Shown: in pieces, positions 36,243 to 45,371 of the stretch
How the letters are laid out: each line of letters starts with the position of its first letter
How positions within the stretch are numbered: the stretch's first letter is position 1
Notes under the pieces: model-generated
Seen by the model: the letters and a program-made list of their open reading frames with translations, nothing else
Database searches by the model: none
What the model was told of the DNA's origin: nothing
Made by a program: the position numbers and the translations under genes
DNA from: Salinimicrobium sp963709775
GTDB taxonomy: Bacteria; Bacteroidota; Bacteroidia; Flavobacteriales; Flavobacteriaceae
Reading direction: 5' to 3'
Length of the DNA: 64,000 nucleotides
Assembly: GCA_963709775.1 (NCBI GenBank)
Contig: CAVPXS010000009.1
Span: 1-64,000 of the forward strand

Positions 36243-37802
36243 CTATAAAACATAACCAAGGTTCTGAAGTGCTGTTGTAATTAGACCTTGATAATATGCT
36301 GGAGAGGCTCCTCCAGTTACGTCATAGACATACTCAAATTCTGATCTATCAGAGAGGCCATAAGCACCTGCGTAATTTCCGGTTCCGTTCTCAACATAAC
36401 TTATTAGCTCAGCAAAGTTATCTGTCCCCGGATAACCCGGCGTGTCTACCTGGAAAATTACCCCGTGATAATAATTTGAAGGAAATGAATTTAACCTCCC
36501 TCTTAACGTTGTAATATCATTTTCAAAAGTAGGAGTTCTTGGAGAACTGGAATCCCAGGCGGGATTTGAACTTGTGTAACTGCTTACAGACTCATCCTGG
36601 AAAACTAGAACAATAACATCTCCCGCTGGTGTAGCACCTTGCATATTCAAGAAATCCATGGTTCTTTCAGTTCCATTGGTAATCACCTGTACTTTTTCGT
36701 CGTACAGAGCCTCATCATTATTATAAATACCAATTAATGCCGCTTTAAGAAGAGTGTTTCTCATTTCTTGAAGAGGAGCTAAAGTAGCATCCATGGATCC
36801 AGAACTATCGAAATAAATAAGAATATTTGTGTCAGAACTAATCTCAGGAGGAGTGGAAGGTTGTTCAGCACATCCTATTCTTATGTGATGATAAGCTGGT
36901 TCTTCCTGGGCAATGGCTTCAATACTTGCCTGGGTAATCTCAAAGTCATAGTAATCTCCGGCATCTGCAGTGTAACCGATGTCGTTATGATTCATAACAG
37001 TTACCCTGGCGTAATATGTACCTTCACCTAGATCTGGTAGTGCAAAACATAGAACGCTACCTGCTGGCAGTCCTCCTGCCATTGAAATTACATTTGTATC
37101 ATCGGTGAGCATAACTTCATCTGTCATAGCCTCATCTGTAAATACATCAATATTAAAATAAGCGGGATATTCACGTTCTGTTTCATCGTCGCAATAGTTC
37201 ACAAAAACACAATAGCTGTTTTCTACCGGAATTGGATTAAGATCAAAGAAAACATAACCATAGGCATCCTCATTTCTGGAAATAAAGCAAAGAACATCTA
37301 CAGTAATGTAAGGTTTTGTTCCTGCGGCGAGTACAAAGGGTTGTGGTAGAGCATTTCCTACATAACTACCATAACTACCTCCGGCTTGTGGTGCTACCCA
37401 AAGCACATCTCCACCTGCGTCATAGACAACAAAATGTTCAAGCTGGTAATTTCCAGCAGGAAGTCCTAACTGAGGAGAATAAAGGGTTTCCCAAACTCCC
37501 AAGTTAGTGTTCCACTTTAAATCTACCTGGAACAGGTCATCTGCATCGGCATCGCCATCATCGATATAGGCTCCTCCTTCATCGGTAATTGCCACCATTA
37601 CGTAGGCTGGATCATCTTCCCTACAAACTTCTCCAGGTGTGAATTGTTTGTTCTGGTCCTGAAAATCATTCAAAATAGATCCAAAAGTAAGTTGTACCAC
37701 CTCCTCGTCCTGTATCGGAGAATCTATTTCTTCCTTACTACAGGAAGTAAAAATTAGCGCCAGCATTGCCAGCCATGCAATGTAAAATTTGAAACTTTTC
37801 AT
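36243..37802 (-). CDS. Island lipoprotein 1: shared N-terminal module + von Willebrand A domain
   Basis: 519 residues. The lipoprotein signal 'AWLAMLALIFTSCSKEE' has its Cys at 21. Residues 30-315 form the module shared by all four island lipoproteins ('VVQLTFGSILNDFQDQNKQF', 'YIDDGDADADDLFQVDLKW', 'LPAGNYQLEHFVVYD', 'TKPYITVDVLCFISRNEDAY', then 'YCVFVNYCDD'). The C-terminal part is a VWA domain with metal-ion motif 'ILIYFDSSGSMD', so a divalent-cation-dependent adhesion or protein-binding role is likely. Most of the shared module is nearly identical in DNA to the third paralogue. Probably a surface-exposed outer-membrane lipoprotein; the acidic residues after the anchor cysteine are in keeping with that (inference). 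The shared module is not one I recognise. Confidence 0.85.
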   Translation of the reverse strand: MKSFKFYIAWLAMLALIFTSCSKEEIDSPIQDEEVVQLTFGSILNDFQDQNKQFTPGEVCREDDPAYVMVAITDEGGAYIDDGDADADDLFQVDLKWNTNLGVWETLYSPQLGLPAGNYQLEHFVVYDAGGDVLWVAPQAGGSYGSYVGNALPQPFVLAAGTKPYITVDVLCFISRNEDAYGYVFFDLNPIPVENSYCVFVNYCDDETEREYPAYFNIDVFTDEAMTDEVMLTDDTNVISMAGGLPAGSVLCFALPDLGEGTYYARVTVMNHNDIGYTADAGDYYDFEITQASIEAIAQEEPAYHHIRIGCAEQPSTPPEISSDTNILIYFDSSGSMDATLAPLQEMRNTLLKAALIGIYNNDEALYDEKVQVITNGTERTMDFLNMQGATPAGDVIVLVFQDESVSSYTSSNPAWDSSSPRTPTFENDITTLRGRLNSFPSNYYHGVIFQVDTPGYPGTDNFAELISYVENGTGNYAGAYGLSDRSEFEYVYDVTGGASPAYYQGLITTALQNLGYVL

Positions 37803-38246
37803 AATTAAATGGTTTAGGTTAATAATAATTGAAATGATTAATAAAATTTTATGTGGGGGAGTTGAGCTATATCTGGTAAAACAATAAACTCTGTAACACC
37901 ATGAATATATAAAAAACTGTTAATCAAATAAATAGGGGAATTCCCTACTTCTTAATAAAAATAAAATAACAATTACGTTTAGTTATATATCCTTTTATTT
38001 CCAGACGGAAAATAAAAATTATTCTACTATGAAAGTTGAAGAACTACTCTTCAAATATTTATTAAAACTTTTTGTTACCCCTGTATAGAGCTACTCGCTA
38101 AGCCTCCCCGGCTGGTCATACAGCCTAATAAAATTAAACCAGAAGCTGACTTTAATCAACGGGATTTATAAAGCATCCTCTATCCCTCTATCCTACCTCC
38201 TATTCTCAATCGTCGCATTGGTTTTTAAAATAGGAACATCTATTTC
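37803..38246. other. Intergenic region with island promoter 1
   Basis: Carries the leader and promoter/palindrome of lipoprotein 1 (described separately) and a G5 tract 'gggggagt' at 37855-37862 in the leader. The rest, up to the stop of lipoprotein 2, shows no ORF or clear hairpin. Confidence 0.6.
37902..37947 (-). promoter_or_regulatory. Island promoter 1 with abutting 15-bp palindrome
   Basis: Minus strand: TAGGGAATTCCCCTA (37933-37947), then TTT in the -33 position, 20 nt, then TATATTCA (37902-37909). Spacing is identical to the other island promoters. It lies 100 nt before the ATG of lipoprotein 1. Confidence 0.7.
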
Positions 38247-39227
38247 TCACTCTGTAGTCTCTTCGCAGTTGATCCTTATCATTTCATATGGGGGGAATTG
38301 ATTTTTTTGAGTATCCATGTCAGCCTGAGTGACCATAAAATCATGATAATTATTTACATTAACTGTATAATCAAGATCTGCATGATTCATAGCAGTAACC
38401 CTTACATAATAGACAGCATCTTCACCTATATCTTGTAAAGCAAAGCAAAGAACAGATGCTGAAGGCCAACCATCATCGGACATTGTCACTTGGTTGATAT
38501 TGTTATCGAGGACTACCTCATTTTGACCGCCGAATCCATCGGTCCAAACTTTTACTCCGCAATATGCCGGATAATCTCGTCCTGTTGTATCATCGCAAAA
38601 ATTCACAAAAACACAGAAATCATTTTCTACTGGTACGGGATTAAAAGGCACAGGGTTAGTATCAATATCAAAGAAAACATAACCATACGCATCCTCATTT
38701 CTGGAAATAAAACATAAAACATCAACATTAATGTAAGGCTTTGTCCCTGCCGCAAGCACAATATCTTGTGGTAACTCGTTACCTACATAATCACCGTAGC
38801 TACCTTCAATTCGGGGAGCTACCCAAAGCACATCTCCATTGGAGTCGTAAACAACAAAATGTTCTAATTGATAATTCCCTGCAGGAAGACCCAATTGTTC
38901 CGTGTAAACCGTTTCCCAAACTTCCAAGCCGGTATTCCACTTTAAATCAACACGAAAGAGATCATCGGCATCTGCATCGCCATCATCAATATAGGTTCCT
39001 GTAGCATCGGTAATTCCTAACATTACATATGCCGGAACCTCATCCCTGCAAACCTCTCCAGGTATGGCTTGTTTGTTTTGTTCCTTGAAATCATTAAGTA
39101 TGGAACCAAAAGTAAGTTGTATCAATTCATCATCCTGAGTTGCACCATTTGTTTCATCTTTACTACATGAAGTAAAAATGAAAAACAGCATTGCCATCCA
39201 GGCAATGTAGAATTTATTTTTTTTCAT
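38247..39227 (-). CDS. Island lipoprotein 2: shared module only
   Basis: 326 residues. The lipoprotein signal 'AWMAMLFFIFTSCSKDE' is followed by the shared module essentially alone ('LIQLTFGSILNDFKEQNKQA', 'YIDDGDADADDLFRVDLKW', 'LPAGNYQLEHFVVYD', 'TKPYINVDVLCFISRNEDAY', 'FCVFVNFCDD') and ends soon after 'YEMIRINCEETTE'. It is the minimal member and defines the module limits. It is more diverged from copies 1 and 3 than these are from each other. It is preceded by its own palindrome-promoter; no terminator is obvious. The function is unknown. Confidence 0.83.
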   Translation of the reverse strand: MKKNKFYIAWMAMLFFIFTSCSKDETNGATQDDELIQLTFGSILNDFKEQNKQAIPGEVCRDEVPAYVMLGITDATGTYIDDGDADADDLFRVDLKWNTGLEVWETVYTEQLGLPAGNYQLEHFVVYDSNGDVLWVAPRIEGSYGDYVGNELPQDIVLAAGTKPYINVDVLCFISRNEDAYGYVFFDIDTNPVPFNPVPVENDFCVFVNFCDDTTGRDYPAYCGVKVWTDGFGGQNEVVLDNNINQVTMSDDGWPSASVLCFALQDIGEDAVYYVRVTAMNHADLDYTVNVNNYHDFMVTQADMDTQKNQFPPYEMIRINCEETTE

Positions 39228-39455
39228 AATAAATGGTTTTGGTTAGTAATAGAATGGTTAAAGAATAGAGACACCCGTAATTATTTCTAAAATATCCTGT
39301 ACACAAGGTATTGCAGCCACTTCTAATATAGTCTGAGAAAGGAAATTCGAATTGGAGTGTCATAATAAGTATACAATTCATACAAATGAATTGTGGATGT
39401 TTAATTAAATAATACAGGGGGATTCTTTATTGAAGGGGTGTAGCAACTAATACAG

Positions 39456-39501
39456 TAAATATATACATATCTAAGACTCAGAACAATAAGGGATTTCCCT
39501 A
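39456..39501 (-). promoter_or_regulatory. Island promoter 2 with abutting 15-bp palindrome
   Basis: Minus strand: TAGGGAAATCCCTTA (39487-39501), TTG (39484-39486), 20 nt, TATATTTA (39456-39463). The TTG-N20-TAnnTTT core fits the Bacteroidota promoter and the palindrome directly abuts the -33 element. It lies 229 nt before the ATG of lipoprotein 2. Confidence 0.78.
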
Positions 39502-40092
39502 CTTCCTTGCCTATTTTTTTTGATATTTTGTATATCTATTTCTAAAAAGTGGAATTTTACCACACTAGCCTTTAAGACTGGGGAATTTTTACTCAAATCT
39601 GGCGGAACTCTGTAAAGAGTAGATTATTAAAACGAAAAGTGAAACAGGTTTTTAGTATTACTTCCCCTAAACCTATAACACATTTCATTTTATCAATGAA
39701 ACTTAATGGCAGGTGCGAAAAAGAATAGATTGTAACTTCTTCATAAACCCCTCAAAAATAGATGTAAAATTCTATTGACTACTCTAAGAGCTTTAGATTT
39801 TTGAGCAAGATCTGGAGAGAGTTTTGAATAATCATTTGGTAACAACTTCTAAAACTCTAGACAAAAAATAGTAGAAAATTACTCTTTTTTGAAAACCGGA
39901 TTTCATCTTTGTTCAAAGATTCATGTGGTAGGGAAAAAATCCCCAATAATCACGAGCTGAATGTGTATTTTTTACACAATAATAACTGAAGTAAAAAAAT
40001 AGCGCGTCCAGTTATCTAAGACTTTAAATCAAATATTTATATAATCATTGTAGATTTAATCTGAAACATCATTGAAAGCGTGATTATCAGGC

Positions 40093-40123
40093 AAAAAAAA
40101 GCCCGAACTAATAGTTCGGGCTT
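40093..40123 (-). terminator. Terminator of the astacin gene
   Basis: Stem 'aagcccgaact' / 'agttcgggctt' with an AAT loop, next to eight A on the plus strand, which is a U8 tract for the leftward transcript. Located just past the astacin stop. Confidence 0.88.
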
Positions 40124-40146
40124 GATAAATATTTGTTCTTATTGGT

Positions 40147-41208
40147 CTATTTATAATACCAGTACTGTCCTCTAAGAACTACTTCTCTCCAACTTGAGCT
40201 TCTCCTGGAGTAATAGTACCATGCGTCGTTCATTCTATATACGGACAATCCTTGAATTACATAAAATTCTCCATTAACGTATTTAGATTCTGTCTTTGTA
40301 CCCGAGGTTTCACCTCCAGAATAAGGATACATGTTGTTGATTCCGGTTTTATCCCCTGAAGACAAAGCTCTTCTCTGAACAGAGAATGTACTACCAGATT
40401 TTGTGGTAATTGTAGGCTGCCCATTACTGGAAAAAGAATAAGGGCCGTACATCATAATTGAGCCAAAATCCAGGGAACTGGTAAACTCGTCGCCGTCCAT
40501 TCCTTGTTCCGCATAGCTATGGAAATTATATTCCCTTCCACTTTGGATATTATCGTAGTGAATGGTGATGTAATTATCCCGGTCCACACGACTTTGCTCG
40601 TGCCAAAGGCCCACAGCATGGCCTATTTCGTGAATAGTGTTTCCTGTTGAACAATACTTAGAGAGCATGATTTCCTGTCTACCTCCAATCATTCCAACAT
40701 AAGAAGAACACCCAGATCCAGTAACAAAATACACATAGTTTGACTGGGTAGTCCTTTCAACAAATTCAATATTTGTGTTATCTTCCCAGTGCTTTATAGC
40801 ATCATAAACACGGCTCTTGTTGTCCAGGCCGCTTTCAATTGCATAATAAACAGTATTGTCTGTCCACATTCCAGAGGTTCTACCAACACTTTTATTTTGT
40901 GACGGAGTTTCGCCTTTTTCATAAACTAATTTGACCTCTTCATTAGTAACCATGTCGGGTGATAACAGTATATCTCCCTGATAAACGAACTTTCCGTTAA
41001 ATTGCTCAACAGGAAGTTTTTGTCCTGCAAAAAATACATCTGTAAAAATTCCGGTAGGCTCAGGGTTGGCAACCTCTGTCATGATCTCATTTTCAAAGAC
41101 TTCCACTCCGGTTGTTTCAATTTCTTCAACTTCCTCTGGAGAATCTTTACTACAGGAGGCTAACAAGGCCAAAGCAGGTAAAACGTAAGCAAATTTCATT
41201 TTTTTCAT
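40147..41208 (-). CDS. Astacin-family (M12A) zinc metallopeptidase lipoprotein
   Basis: About 353 residues from 'MKKMKFAYVLPALALLASC', a lipoprotein signal; a frame extended by 25 codons lacks a signal at its start and is rejected. The astacin zinc site 'TIHEIGHAVGLWHEQSRVDR' (H193, E194, H197, H203) and Met-turn 'FGSIMMYGPYSFS' are complete, so activity is likely. A prodomain-like region precedes it. A C-terminal stretch of about 45 residues, 'VNGEFYVIQGLSVYRMNDAW' ending 'RGQYWYYK', is rich in Tyr and Trp and may bind a ligand. It sits within the lipoprotein island under a similar promoter, suggesting it processes surface proteins of the same system (inference). Confidence 0.92.
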   Translation of the reverse strand: MKKMKFAYVLPALALLASCSKDSPEEVEEIETTGVEVFENEIMTEVANPEPTGIFTDVFFAGQKLPVEQFNGKFVYQGDILLSPDMVTNEEVKLVYEKGETPSQNKSVGRTSGMWTDNTVYYAIESGLDNKSRVYDAIKHWEDNTNIEFVERTTQSNYVYFVTGSGCSSYVGMIGGRQEIMLSKYCSTGNTIHEIGHAVGLWHEQSRVDRDNYITIHYDNIQSGREYNFHSYAEQGMDGDEFTSSLDFGSIMMYGPYSFSSNGQPTITTKSGSTFSVQRRALSSGDKTGINNMYPYSGGETSGTKTESKYVNGEFYVIQGLSVYRMNDAWYYYSRRSSSWREVVLRGQYWYYK

Positions 41209-41423
41209 AAGTAGGGTTTCTGATTTTTTCAACGCGAAAGATTTGGGATTTACCGCGTTAAATAATTGTTTAAAGTGAGACATTAAATTTTTAAATTATA
41301 AAGTTCCTAAATCAAAAGGAAATCTTAAATTTCCTTAACTCTTTTATGCTTTGGAATAACTGTGCCAAAACTTAATCAAGTGTAGATTTATAAATGTTTA
41401 TAATTTGACGTTTCTCAAACTCT

Positions 41424-41469
41424 CAATAAAATAAGTAGCTACCAGCAAAAAAGTGTAGGAATTTTCCTA
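41424..41469 (-). promoter_or_regulatory. Island promoter 3 (astacin), diverged palindrome
   Basis: Minus strand: TAGGAAAATTCCTAC (41455-41469), ACT, 20 nt, TTTTATTG (41424-41431). The arms TAGGAA/TTCCTA and the spacing match the other island promoters, but the core boxes are poor, consistent with dependence on an activator. It lies 215 nt before the chosen astacin ATG. Confidence 0.5.
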
Positions 41470-41944
41470 ACCTACTAAATCTCAAAAGCTTGAGGCTGCT
41501 AAAATAGAAATTTTATTTTCTTTTAGAAAAGTTTAACAGTTATAATTATGATGATTTTTATTTAAACCACACCCCTGGCATTAATCATGGAAATATAATT
41601 TTATAAGCTCAGGAAGTAGGAGCTCTTCGGAAATTATAAATTTATATATTAAAGAAGGTCATAAAAGCTATTACAACTTCTCCTTATTTTCTTCTAAAGT
41701 TTAAACCCTAAGGCCTGCACGGTTGAAAAGCTTATAAAGTTTAAAAACGTGTTCCACTATAATCTCGATAGACTTGCCCGGGATAAATTACTTTCAGAAT
41801 CTTTTTAATCTTATAATCAGAAACTAAAAAGCCTGAACTAGTTCAGGTTGAGAAAAATTCGACTTGTAATAAAGTCTCTTTTGATTAGCCATTGGTGCGA
41901 ATACAATCGAGATTAACTTTTACTTTAAAAATTATTATAAAGCC

Positions 41945-41971
41945 TGACATCTTGCCGCAGATGTCATTTTT
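41945..41971 (+). terminator. Orphan terminator-like hairpin
   Basis: Stem 'tgacatct' / 'agatgtca', six-base loop, then five T on the plus strand. No plus-strand gene lies upstream within the island, so it would end an unannotated or antisense RNA, or is a relic. Confidence 0.5.
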
Positions 41972-42006
41972 ACCATAGTAATTGTTTAGAAAATTATACT
42001 AAACAA

Positions 42007-42034
42007 AACCGCCCGAAAAAAATTTCGGGCGGTT
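42007..42034 (-). terminator. Terminator of lipoprotein 3
   Basis: Stem 'aaccgcccgaaa' / 'tttcgggcggtt' with an AAAA loop, 27 nt past the stop of the leftward gene; the minus-strand transcript ends in 'uuuuguuu'. Confidence 0.9.
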
Positions 42035-42061
42035 GTCTCTAAGAATTAATTAAGTTATTTA

Positions 42062-43456
42062 CTATTCCGGAGCCACAATCTCTCCACAGACAACAGCATT
42101 AACTTTTAAATAGAAAGGATAGGAATAGTCATATCCATTCAACAAATGGGTAACAGGATCCAATCTGTCTTCACCAACCAAATTAGAACATCTGGACTCC
42201 CAGCAAGTGTTACTCATCACACCGTTTATACTAGGACGAATTTCTATAGCATATGATAACAGTCTGTCTGCATCTAAAGAACCATCAAGTGTGATTTCTA
42301 CGTCATTGCCATTCACCTCCAGAGACGCAACACCAAATTCTTCTCCTACACTATTTATTACAGAAAGGTCATCTACGTTGTTTATTTCAACAAATCCCTC
42401 GGCATCTGCTCCGTCAAGACTTATTAGATTGCAACCTGGATCAAGAGTTGTAGGATCTACATCAAGAACACAAGCTGCTGGCAGTTGACAATCATCACCA
42501 CCACCACCATCAGGACCACAATTGATCCTTACATGTCTATATGGAGGTTCTGAATTTCTCTGAACATCAATATCAGCCTGTGTCATAGTAAAGTCATAAA
42601 AATCATCTGGATTAACTGTATAGTCAAGACCATTGTGATCCAACACAGTAACCCTTACATAAAAGACTGCCTCTTCACCTAGATCTGGTAGAGCAAAACA
42701 AAGAACAGAAGCTGCAGGCCAATCCCCGGTAGTATCAATTGAATTCATATCCATATTAAGATCAATTTGATTTTGACCCTCAAAATCATCTGTCCACACA
42801 TCTACTTCAAAATAAGCAGGATATTCTCGTCCAGTTTCATCGTCACAGTAGTTTACAAAAACACAATAGCTGTTTTCTACAGGAATTGGATTAAGATCAA
42901 AGAAAACATAACCATAGGCATCCTCATTTCTGGAAATAAAGCAAAGAACATCTACAGTAATGTAAGGTTTTGTTCCTGCGGCGAGTACAAAGGGTTGTGG
43001 TAGAGCGTTTCCTACATAACTACCATAACTACCTCCGGCTTGTGGTGCTACCCAAAGCACATCTCCACCTGCGTCATAGACAACAAAATGTTCAAGCTGG
43101 TAATTTCCAGCAGGAAGTCCTAACTGAGGAGAATAAAGGGTTTCCCAAACTCCCAAGTTAGTGTTCCACTTTAAATCTACCTGGAACAGGTCATCTGCAT
43201 CGGCATCGCCATCATCGATATAGGCTCCTCCTTCATCGGTAATTGCCACCATTACGTAGGCTGGATCATCTTCCCTACAAACCTCTCCAGGTGTGAATTG
43301 TTTGTTCTGGTCCTGAAAATCATTGAGAATAGATCCAAAAGTAAGTTGTACCACCTCCTCGTCCTGTATCGGAGAATCTGTTTCTTCTTTACTACAGGAA
43401 GTAAAAATTAGTGCCAGCACAGTGAGCCAGGCAATGGAAAATTTAAAATTTTTCAT
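42062..43456 (-). CDS. Island lipoprotein 3: shared module + unknown C-terminal domain
   Basis: 464 residues. Lipoprotein signal 'AWLTVLALIFTSCSKEE' and the shared module, whose residues 22-210 are the same as in lipoprotein 1, with the underlying DNA almost identical, while the later part is closer to lipoprotein 2 ('ASVLCFALPDLGEEAVFYVR'). After a Gly-rich linker with 'CGPDGGGGDDCQLPAAC' comes a domain I do not recognise, with 'ILDVDPTTLD'-like spacing, 'FVEINNVDDLSVINSVGEEF' and a Cys-containing end 'FYLKVNAVVCGEIVAPE' similar in pattern to the end of lipoprotein 4. It has no palindrome-promoter of its own and lies 154 nt after lipoprotein 4, so it may be cotranscribed with it. Confidence 0.83.
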   Translation of the reverse strand: MKNFKFSIAWLTVLALIFTSCSKEETDSPIQDEEVVQLTFGSILNDFQDQNKQFTPGEVCREDDPAYVMVAITDEGGAYIDDGDADADDLFQVDLKWNTNLGVWETLYSPQLGLPAGNYQLEHFVVYDAGGDVLWVAPQAGGSYGSYVGNALPQPFVLAAGTKPYITVDVLCFISRNEDAYGYVFFDLNPIPVENSYCVFVNYCDDETGREYPAYFEVDVWTDDFEGQNQIDLNMDMNSIDTTGDWPAASVLCFALPDLGEEAVFYVRVTVLDHNGLDYTVNPDDFYDFTMTQADIDVQRNSEPPYRHVRINCGPDGGGGDDCQLPAACVLDVDPTTLDPGCNLISLDGADAEGFVEINNVDDLSVINSVGEEFGVASLEVNGNDVEITLDGSLDADRLLSYAIEIRPSINGVMSNTCWESRCSNLVGEDRLDPVTHLLNGYDYSYPFYLKVNAVVCGEIVAPE

Positions 43457-43610
43457 AATAAATGGTTTTTGATTAATAATTAATTTAGAATAGTTAATAA
43501 AGATTTTTATAATTGAACAGGCTATTTAATCATCCTGCATCTGAGTATTGAATTTCAAGAGAGAAACCGCCCCTGAGTTGAATACCCAGGGATCAATACC
43601 TCTCCCAAAA

Positions 43611-45281
43611 TTAATTGGTAGCATTCCTACAAACCTTAGCATGAACTATTATTGCATAAGGCAGAGTTCCATCAACATTCTCCATAGTGTAGCTTATTCC
43701 ACCATCGCCCAGGTCAAATGATCCAGGTGCACGCTTGGCTGGCCAGGAACCATCCTCATTGAACCAGAAATGAGTTTCTTCTAATGTCACATTAGCGTAA
43801 GGCTCAATTGTTATTGTAATATCATCTTCAATTACTTCAATTCTTACATTTCCAGCTCTCCAGCCTTTTGTGATATCATTTTGACCAGCACCTGCGTAAA
43901 ATGGTATTACCCAAACACCTTCATCTTCAAGATATTCTGGATCAACATCCACACCTTCACCGTCAACCAGTAAGCCCCAACCCCAGTTATTCCCTGGATA
44001 ATTAAGAGAATTTAGCCTTACGTCTCCAAACATATATGCGGTATCGCATTCGTTGCCGGGAATAACCGGGCATTCCACATTTTCATCACTCTTCACATCA
44101 GGACATTGGTCACAGGCATCTCCAAAAGCATCACCATCTCGGTTTTCCTGGTCAGGATTATATACGTCAGGACAATTATCTGTATCATCTGGTATACAAT
44201 CCCCGTCACGATCTGTAGCCGGGTCTATACCTGGACATGGATCATCTGGACAAGTATTAGTATCATCACATGTCACTCTACAATCCTGGTTGGTATCTCC
44301 TACTGGATAATTTGGTGGACAGTCGGCTACTGGTTCACATTCGTATCTAATATGAGTATAAGCCGGAGTCATTCCTTCCTGAGCGTCTATGTCAGCCTGG
44401 GTTATAGGGAATTGGATGGTATAATCTACTTCTGGATCAAGTTCGTAAGCTCCCTCATAATCAAGTAGAGTTACTCTTACATAATAAGTATCATCTCCAA
44501 TTTCTAGTAGAGGTAAACATAGTACAGATGCTGCAGGCCAGTCCCCCGAAGTATCAACTGTGTTCATATAAGTAGTAAAGACAACTTCATCAGTGCCTCC
44601 GTAACCATCTCTCCAAACTTCTACCTGGAAATGCGCAGGATAGTCCCGCCCGGTTTCATCCCAGCAGTAATTGACGAATATGCAGTAGCTGTTTTGAACT
44701 TGAATAGGATTAATTTCAAAGAATGGATAGCCATAGGCTTCTTCACTTCTGGGAATAAAGCATAGTACATCTACTGAAATATAAGGTTTAGTACCTGCTG
44801 CCAGGGAAATAAGCAGTGGTAAGGGATTATCGACATAGCCTTCGAACGACCCTCCAATTCTTGGGGCTACCCAAAGAACCTGGTCATCTTCTGAATAAAC
44901 AATAAAATGTTGAAGATGATAATCACCCGCAGGTAAAGCTAGTAGATCAGAATATTCGGTTTCCCAATTTCCTGAGTTATTTTTAAGATTTACTTTAATT
45001 AAATCGTCACCATCCCCTGGATCTCCATCATCTATATAATCTACGCTGTCTGGATCACCACCCTCGGTAATCCCTACCAGTACGTAACCCGGTATTCCGT
45101 CAACACATACTCCCGGTTCTGCCTGCTTATTTTGATTATTAAAATCTTCTAATAAGGAACCAAAGGTAATTTCTACCCTTTCCTGATCATTTGAAATAGG
45201 ATCAGATTCTTCTTTACTACACGAAGTAAAGATTAATGCCAGCATAACAACCCAGGCAAGTGAAAATTTAAATTGTTTCAT
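43611..45281 (-). CDS. Island lipoprotein 4: shared module + thrombospondin type-3 repeats + unknown C-terminus
   Basis: About 556 residues from 'MKQFKFSLAWVVMLALIFTS' with lipobox Cys next; an ATG two codons earlier is possible. The shared module is the most diverged copy ('VEITFGSLLEDFNNQNKQAE', 'LPAGDYHLQHFIVYSEDDQV'). Residues 355-420 are calcium-binding thrombospondin type-3 repeats ('DRDGDCIPDDTDNCPDVYNP', 'NRDGDAFGDACDQCPD'). The last 140 residues are unrecognised, with 'LNYPGNNWGWGLLVDGEG', 'AGNVRIEVIEDDITITIEPY' and a terminal 'LPYAIIVHAKVC'. This is probably a calcium-stabilised surface stalk carrying a terminal binding domain (inference). First gene after the regulator, with its own palindrome-promoter. 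Confidence 0.85.
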   Translation of the reverse strand: MKQFKFSLAWVVMLALIFTSCSKEESDPISNDQERVEITFGSLLEDFNNQNKQAEPGVCVDGIPGYVLVGITEGGDPDSVDYIDDGDPGDGDDLIKVNLKNNSGNWETEYSDLLALPAGDYHLQHFIVYSEDDQVLWVAPRIGGSFEGYVDNPLPLLISLAAGTKPYISVDVLCFIPRSEEAYGYPFFEINPIQVQNSYCIFVNYCWDETGRDYPAHFQVEVWRDGYGGTDEVVFTTYMNTVDTSGDWPAASVLCLPLLEIGDDTYYVRVTLLDYEGAYELDPEVDYTIQFPITQADIDAQEGMTPAYTHIRYECEPVADCPPNYPVGDTNQDCRVTCDDTNTCPDDPCPGIDPATDRDGDCIPDDTDNCPDVYNPDQENRDGDAFGDACDQCPDVKSDENVECPVIPGNECDTAYMFGDVRLNSLNYPGNNWGWGLLVDGEGVDVDPEYLEDEGVWVIPFYAGAGQNDITKGWRAGNVRIEVIEDDITITIEPYANVTLEETHFWFNEDGSWPAKRAPGSFDLGDGGISYTMENVDGTLPYAIIVHAKVCRNATN

Positions 45282-45371
45282 GATCATTGGTTTTTGAATA
45301 AAAATTAGGAATGGTTAAACTATATAATGGTTAATAAAAATCTCTTTGAGCGCTCCAGGCGCAGATATATG

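Larger units (their letters stand above)
39228..40146. other. Long intergenic region with island promoter 2 and an extra palindrome
   Basis: Holds the promoter of lipoprotein 2 at 39456-39501, a G5 tract in its leader (39417-39421), a further palindrome-like site 'tagggaaaaaatccccaata' at 39929, and the astacin terminator at its right end. About 400 bp in the middle shows no ORF or homology that I recognise; it could be a gene remnant. Confidence 0.6.
41209..42061. other. Long intergenic region with the astacin promoter and orphan hairpins
   Basis: Contains the probable astacin promoter (41424-41469), a palindrome 'cctgaactagttcagg' at 41832-41847, a plus-strand terminator-like hairpin at 41945-41971 without any plus-strand gene before it, and the terminator of lipoprotein 3 at the right end. 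No ORF is convincing. Confidence 0.6.

Noticed and set aside
37316..37507. Plus-strand frame repeated almost exactly at 42970-43161
   Set aside because: Both are antisense shadows of the conserved lipoprotein module; their similarity reflects the duplicated coding strand.
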